In this document: one piece after another, positions 58,391-64,000 of the stretch
Layout: the number at the start of each line of letters is the position of its first letter
How positions within the stretch are numbered: the stretch's first letter is position 1
From: Arthrinium phaeospermum
Lineage: Eukaryota > Ascomycota > Sordariomycetes > Amphisphaeriales > Apiosporaceae
Direction: 5' to 3'
Length of the DNA stretch: 64,000 nt
Assembly (NCBI GenBank): GCA_006503535.1
Contig: QYRS01000005.1
Location: 1,984,001 to 2,048,000 of the forward strand
The notes under the pieces: model-generated
What the model was told of the DNA's origin: nothing
Database searches by the model: none
Seen by the model: only the letters and a program-made list of their open reading frames with translations
Position numbers and translations under genes: made by a program

Positions 58391-60956
58391 GAGACCAGTG
58401 GCATCCCTCGAGACACGTCATGTAGCCTTAGGTCGCGTCCAAAGAGGAACCAAGCCGCGAGTCGGATGAGGCAGCCACCCTTCAGATTGCTGCCCTTATC
58501 GCCATTGGGGAATGCTGCTGTGGCTGGACCGTCCGCGCGAAAACGTGTAAGCCACCCATCGACGGTCATTATTGATTGCTCCCATCATGAACGGATCAGA
58601 CTCTGAGAATAATGATGGGCTTATTCTTCGCTTCTTATATTCATACTCCGGTCTGCCGCCACTAAGCCAGGAATAGGATTCAGTCAGGCAAGAACCGGTT
58701 AGAGCCGCTGACATGGTGGATGTATGCCGCATAGCACGGCGGTCATGTGGAGAACCAGACGGAGAACAATACCCCTAAAATGATTTATTAATGCATTTGC
58801 CATACGTTCTTAATCCGTGAGGGACATATTTCAGTTGTATGAGAATACCTAGTAATATACTACATCCATTACTAAAGCAGCCGGACTGCTACTGATATCG
58901 AAGACTTGCGTGTCTATTCACTCGTGATTTTGGCTGAAGGAGTTAGGTAGCGGTCATCTCATTATGAAGAGCGGAGCGCGAGGCGGAGAGAGCGCCGGGG
59001 AAAAATATGAGTAGCACGAGGTATGTGGCATGATGGAGCAATGTTCGCTAATAGGGTGCTTGCCCTGACTGAAGCTCTGCCGTTATTTGGCGGAGTTCGA
59101 ACTCCAATGCTGCCCAGCCCTTGTAACGTTGCGAATAACGATTGGGTTTCCTTCTGCGTTATCTTGGTTGTTGAATCCAATTGCGAACAATTTCCCTTCT
59201 CCTATTCAGATTGGCTTTGTTCATGACGGTCCTGGAATCAGACGGTGGTAGTGGGGGGGAAACTATGAGAGTCGGAATTCTCCCGATCCGTGAGAGCTGT
59301 CTAGCAGCGCTGCCAATACTTACACATATTATACGCCCAGGCACGTAAGCCGGAGGAACTTCCGTAACCAAAGTAATCCAGGCCAAACTCGATATTTTGA
59401 ACTCCTCTTTGTCCTGTTGGGCTGCATACATACGTATGTAGTATGAGGACAATGTTAAAGCCGGCGACTTTCACTGTTCGGCAATAGAAAGGTTGGGTAC
59501 GGCGATACCTCCAACGTGCCGGAGCCAATCCGGCGACCGATGCGGGCAGCGTCCCCGCCCATGCCCACGAGATTCAGAATTGCACTACTGCAAAAAGGTG
59601 CATGTAGACAATCAGGGATGCTGGTGGGTCAATGATTGTGTGACTGGTAAGAATTTGGGGGGATCATCTCCGATGGACGAGGGTGGTTGCAGAGGAACCG
59701 TGATACCACACCTGTACCGTACATGCGATGCAGTTTCGAGAATTGGAATGTTCGGCGCAAACGCAAGCGATGCTCTCCTAATAAATCGTGGCACTCGCTA
59801 GCGGACGGCCACGATTCAAGAGGTATCCAGAGGTACATGCTGGCAATGCATGGTATTTTGAAAAAACCGGTTGGATGATTGATGCGATGGGTCCACCGTC
59901 AGTCAGCATTTGGCTGGCTGGCCATACAGCTCAGATATAGCTCCGATATGAGAGAGAGCAAGAATGCGAGGCTCAAACTGCGAGATGACTCCCGAGTTTC
60001 ATGGCAAGTGAAAATTGTCAGGGCCGGTGATAGCCTTGAGCATGTAGCCAGCCAGCCCGCCTTGCGATTTACGATATACGACGTATCGCGACAGGCCGGC
60101 CGGCTTTGTTGGCTCGGGATGGGTCCCACCTATCATGTGGCCGGCTGACAACAGAATGCAATAGACAGGAGGCCATATTGTATACCTACCCTTCCGGCCC
60201 TGTCGTATACAAAGGCCACTCACAGGGAAGTGTCCAGCGCCCCCCAAAGCGTTCTTTGTTTGTCTGATCACCGTGCAGCCGGAAGTGGGAGGATTCAGTT
60301 TCGTGGCGTTGTTCCGGGACAGGATATTGGTTTCTGGCAAAGCCGTGATCGCCTGCTGAGCCGAAGATGCATTGGCCCTTAAATATCGCAGAAGCTAGGC
60401 CGCTGATTGGCCCATCACTGCTCCATGCAGTAACTCGTCCGCATCAGGCAATTAGTAGAAAGCCCAAATGCGGCACTCATCCAACCGGTCACCCAACCTT
60501 GCACGGGAGACACATAAGTGAGAGAAAATCCAGCATCATGATACGACAGACACCAGAAGCCGCCCCCCTTGGTGTAGTACAAAACGTTAGCACCGTATTC
60601 GGCAAGCCAAAAAAAGTGTACCTTCCCGCCTCTGCCACTGCCTCTTTTTTCCCGTTCTTTCCTTTTGGGCCTCAGTCGTCCTACTAGGCCAGCGTCCGGC
60701 GTTGCTGCTGACTGAGAGACAGGCCGGCAAGCGCGGTGGGTCGTCGCAAGGGTACCTACCTACTGCCTACCTAACTTTTCGACGTGGACGATGATGGAAG
60801 GGAGTCGCAAAAGTACCCGGCTGCTGTCTGTTGCATTTACATGGCACTGGCACTGGCACTCAACCTTGATCGGCTTACATCTCGGGAAAAGACGTACATA
60901 GCTTGCGAGCCTGATTTTATCCCAGGCGCCATCCATCCATGACTGGATGCCCCTTG

Positions 60957-61279
60957 GGTGACTCCGTCGTTAGAGAACAATAGCGGCGAGGATATATACG
61001 GTAAATGCTGATTCAAATACACGTACAAACCCCCTCAGTATCAGAAGAAGCTTGCTCATTCGGGTGACTCCGTCGTTAGAGAACAATAGCGGCGAGGATA
61101 TACGGTAATAAATGCCTGATTCAAATACACGTACAAACCCCCTCAGTATCAGAAGAAGCTTGCTCATTCATTAACTCCGTCGTTAGAGAACAATAGCGGC
61201 GAGGATATATACGGTAATAAATGCCTGATTCAAATACACGTACAAACCCCCTCAGTATCAGAAGAAGCTTGCTTCATTA
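60957..61279. repeat. Three tandem 106-107-bp units (minisatellite)
   Basis: ACTCCGTCGTTAGAGAACAA starts units at 60961, 61067 and 61174. The copies differ by a few bases and small indels, so they are recent. Each unit ends in AGAAGAAGCTTGCT. It lies about 700 bases upstream of the RING gene. The short minus-strand frames within are products of the repeat. Confidence 0.9.
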
Positions 61280-61942
61280 CTTGCTTTGCTCGACGGTACG
61301 CATGCACACCACCCACATCCAATATATGCCCACAGGTGATACCACCGTCACGCATACGCAGAGGCCATCATCGTTGAGGCCAATAGCTCCTTACCTGCAT
61401 TCCCGTACTTCTTTGCCTTACCTAGTGTGTCCTGTGCATCTGTGCGTGTGTGCGCATCTGCGGTTTTGTACTTCGTTCATCTTTTAGCGGTTTGCCCAGC
61501 CGAGTTTTCCACTCACTCGTCGGGAAGCCAGCTTCAAAAGCCAGGGCTTTTCTTTCCCCGCCATGATCGAGGAATCCAAGCCTTTATCACTCGACAGCGC
61601 TCCCAGGCCGGCAGTTGTTGATAGCATTATCGGATACACCATTGCCATTGTCGCCCCCCCCCGGAAATCGAGCCATCCAGGAGCAATATACATATTGACT
61701 TTGCTGATTGCGAGCAAACGACATCTCAAAGAACTTGGGAGGATCGGAACCTTGGAACCTTGCGGGAGACAGGGACCGGACAGCGGCCCCAAACAGCCAG
61801 CCTACAGTCCATCCATACCTATCCATTGATAATCCACACCCACCGCGCAAGGAGTCAGTAGCCTAGGTTTAAGTAGGTAGGTAGGCCGGTCCTCAGGGAA
61901 CCAGCTCAATGAGCGATGAGCGAAGAAAGGCAGTTACGATCA

Positions 61943-64000
61943 ATGGCGAACTTTCTCAATCTTGGAATGGCTTTCCAACCCCGAGTAAGTCAGTCTTCTG
62001 CAGAAAGTGTTGCTATATTACCTAGCCGACGCATTCAATGAGTGCCATGGCATTATCTTCTCCCTCATGAGCGCGCGTTATTCAATCTTCTTCTTCGTCA
62101 CTTATAAAATAAAGAGAACCACACTTGCCTATCCTTGCCTTTTACCGATTTTCGATTTTTTTTCTTTACTATGTATGCAAGGAACTCCCTGAGAGCCTAA
62201 CAATTCTCTTGTGTGCTATTCCTATAGACAGCTTCCTAGCAGGCGGAGACATCATCAGCCCCGGCGGCGACGACGAGGGCCTCTTTGCTTCAGCAATGGG
62301 AAGCTACCACAACCACCAACACAACTACTACTACCAGCAGACACAACAGCAACAACAACAACAACAGCGATAATTTACCATCATTCCCCGACACATTTGG
62401 CCCAACTACCACCACTACTGCTACCACCTCCAATATTAGCCACCCGGGTTTCCCACTGCAAATCCCCTACGCCGGATATTGCCCGGCCTTTGATCCGCAA
62501 TACCAATACCGTGAGTACGCGGAAACACAGACGCTCGGCCATCCTGCGCAATTTCAGCAGCCGTCATTGCCTGCTCTGCCTCACCTGCCTCTGCCCAGTC
62601 CCAATTTCAGCGGCGGCAACACCCATCCATTCTGTGGTGGCGGCTTTGATCAGTCTGAGTCGCATTCGGGGTTAATCAGCTCAAATCAAAACCAAATTCC
62701 GCCGCCGCACCCGGTTCCCAACCAAGGCTACCACCATTCTCATCCTCTTTCTTCCTCATCAGCCTTTTTTGCCGCCCAGGAATTCGACAACCCAAGCACA
62801 GGCACAGGTCCAGTCCAAGACCAAAGTCCAGTAGTCCAGCAATGTGCAGGCGCCCCACATCGGCCTCAGGACTCAGTTGATCCGCCCTCCAACTCGCCCT
62901 CACGCTCGTTCGACACCAGTGCCAGCATCGACATTGGCAGCAGCAGTAACGACATCTATCATCTCCACCACCAACGCAGTCACAACCAGCAACCCCCCAC
63001 TATCTCCGGAACCTTCCTACCTTCAACCCAACAACAACCGCCACATCCACCACCACCACCACCACCACTTTCGCTCATTACCCAAAACACCAACTTCGAT
63101 TCAATTTCTTCCGCCAACATTCCTTCTGCCGTCAATACCGCATCTGGCCAGGAGCCAGGGAGCGACGATTATTACGTCTCCGCCCTCGTATCGGCCAACT
63201 TCTCGTCGCCATCGCTCCCGCCACTGAACAGCAGTCCGTTTACTGCCGCCCGCACGCAAACCCAACTCACAGATCCCTCTTCATTTCCACAACCCGACTT
63301 TGGAAGCGAAATGCCTGGCGCTTCGGCCTCGTCGACCGGGCCCGGGCCTAGGCGGTCTCGCCGGTTAAGTCATGTGGTGGACTTGACCAAGGAAGAAAAT
63401 CGCGACATCGCACTGTCATCCTCGCCCGTTCCCATGGGGCCCCCCGCGCCCACCGCCGCGAGAAAACGCCGTCGATCGTCTGCTGCCAATGCATCCGCCA
63501 GTAACCGCCGGACCTCGGCGTCCAATTCACAACGGCCTGTACGACGCTCCCGCGGATCCGCACGACATGCATCACCCGACGGGTCAGTATTTGGGGAGTC
63601 CTCACCCGCGCCGCAGGCCAAGGAAGAAGACCTCGAGGTGCTGGATTTATCGAAGGCGGACGAGGTGCCCAAGGAGCTGCAGAAGCCCGTGATAGACAAC
63701 CGGGTTAAACTTTCCAAGTTCCAGTGCGTCATCTGCATGGACGACGTGTCGAATCTGACCGTCACGCATTGTGGTAAGTGCAGCCTGCTTTACTCGTTGG
63801 ATAAAGAGCTCCTTCCAACCCGCGCATTATTGTTTGAGAGTGCTAACATGCTATTCCTAGGTCATCTTTTCTGCTCTGAATGTCTGCACTCGGCTCTGCA
63901 TATCGACAGCAGTAAGAAGTGCTGCCCTGTGTGCCGCTCCAAGGTTGACATCAGGTCTACCGGCAAGAACCTCAAATCATACTACCACCTCGAGCTGAAG
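61943..64000 (+). CDS. Slx8/RNF4-like SUMO-targeted RING ubiquitin ligase, 3' end outside window
   Basis: RING-type E3 that fits the STUbL class: it binds SUMO-modified proteins and ubiquitinates them in the nucleus. Exons 61943-61984 (14 codons), 62240-63773 and 63861 to beyond 64000. Splicing to 62240 or 62243 is equally in frame and gives one open frame of about 572 codons with no break; another frame (62249-62373, Gln-rich) looks coding but would need a frameshift. The N-terminal 450 residues are disordered, with Thr, Asn, Pro and His runs. Two SUMO-interacting motifs, HVVDLTKEE and LEVLDLSKAD, precede a C3HC4 RING: CVICMDD...THCGHLFCSECL...CCPVCR. The order SIM-SIM-RING at the C-terminus matches RNF4/Slx8. 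The tail KSYYHLELK is still open at the window edge. The short first exon is the least certain part. Confidence 0.82.
62320..62371 (+). repeat. CAA/CAG-rich trinucleotide tract in the RING gene
   Basis: ACAACAGCAACAAC-type repeat of about 50 bases, read as an Asn run in my frame and as Gln in the neighbouring one. Length change here would shift frames only if not a multiple of three. Confidence 0.7.

Larger units (their letters stand above)
57124..61942. other. Gene-poor region with short repeats
   Basis: About 4.8 kb with no supported intact gene. It contains short repeats next to the F-box-type gene, a decayed-looking minus-strand coding stretch (57825-58390), and a 106-bp minisatellite (60957-61279). 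Other frames between 58.4 and 60.9 kb are short and show no family features. The last 600 bases are the upstream region of the RING gene. Confidence 0.45.

Noticed and set aside
62125..62373. Gln-rich frame as the true N-terminus of the RING gene
   Set aside because: It looks coding but needs a frameshift in the CAA tract, whereas splicing from 61984 gives one open frame.
1..64000. CRISPR arrays, insertion sequences, phage or bacterial operons
   Set aside because: Introns, fungal families and gene spacing show a eukaryotic genome; no transposase, reverse transcriptase or long terminal repeat was seen.

Overview
The window looks like nuclear DNA of a filamentous ascomycete (Pezizomycotina, most likely Sordariomycetes). 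The grounds are short GT-AG introns of about 50-180 nt with CTNAC/CTAAC branch sites, fungal gene families (Zn2Cys6 regulator, STAND-type N-terminal domain, fused THI6), wide intergenic spaces with CT-rich leaders, and no sign of operons. Gene models were spliced by eye; exon coordinates are in each entry.

Left part (1-28 kb) is mostly housekeeping: PDS5 cohesin regulator (+), a Ser/Thr-rich mucin-like membrane protein (+), a Zn2Cys6 transcription factor (+), the 1800-aa ribosome-biogenesis protein UTP10 (-), a fungal protein with a degenerate retropepsin-like module (+), the bifunctional thiamine enzyme THI6 (+) and an isochorismatase-family hydrolase with a 16-nt micro-exon (+).

Middle part (29-51 kb): a BAHD/TRI101-type acyltransferase with a broken frame and a changed HXXXD motif (-), three tandem 156-bp units, 5-aminolevulinate synthase HEM1 (+), a tRNA-like gene (-), a PIF1-type helicase with one frame break (-), a STAND-N/LIM protein (+), mitochondrial DNA polymerase gamma (+), and a single-pass membrane protein with a long disordered tail and two frame breaks (-).

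Right part (51-64 kb) is accessory in character: remnants of coding sequence, a decayed FMN-dependent 2-hydroxyacid oxidase with a signal peptide (-), an F-box-type gene with a frame break (-), a gene-poor stretch of about 4.8 kb with minisatellites, and at the right edge a STUbL/Slx8-like RING gene with two SUMO-interacting motifs, cut by the window end.

The genes do not form one pathway or a biosynthetic cluster; I found no dedicated new system. The most useful leads are the degenerate retropepsin-like protein, the polymorphic-looking repeat insert in pol gamma, the micro-exon/uORF arrangement of the isochorismatase gene, and four frame breaks that can each be explained by one missing base in a C4/G4 run, which may reflect assembly quality rather than biology.
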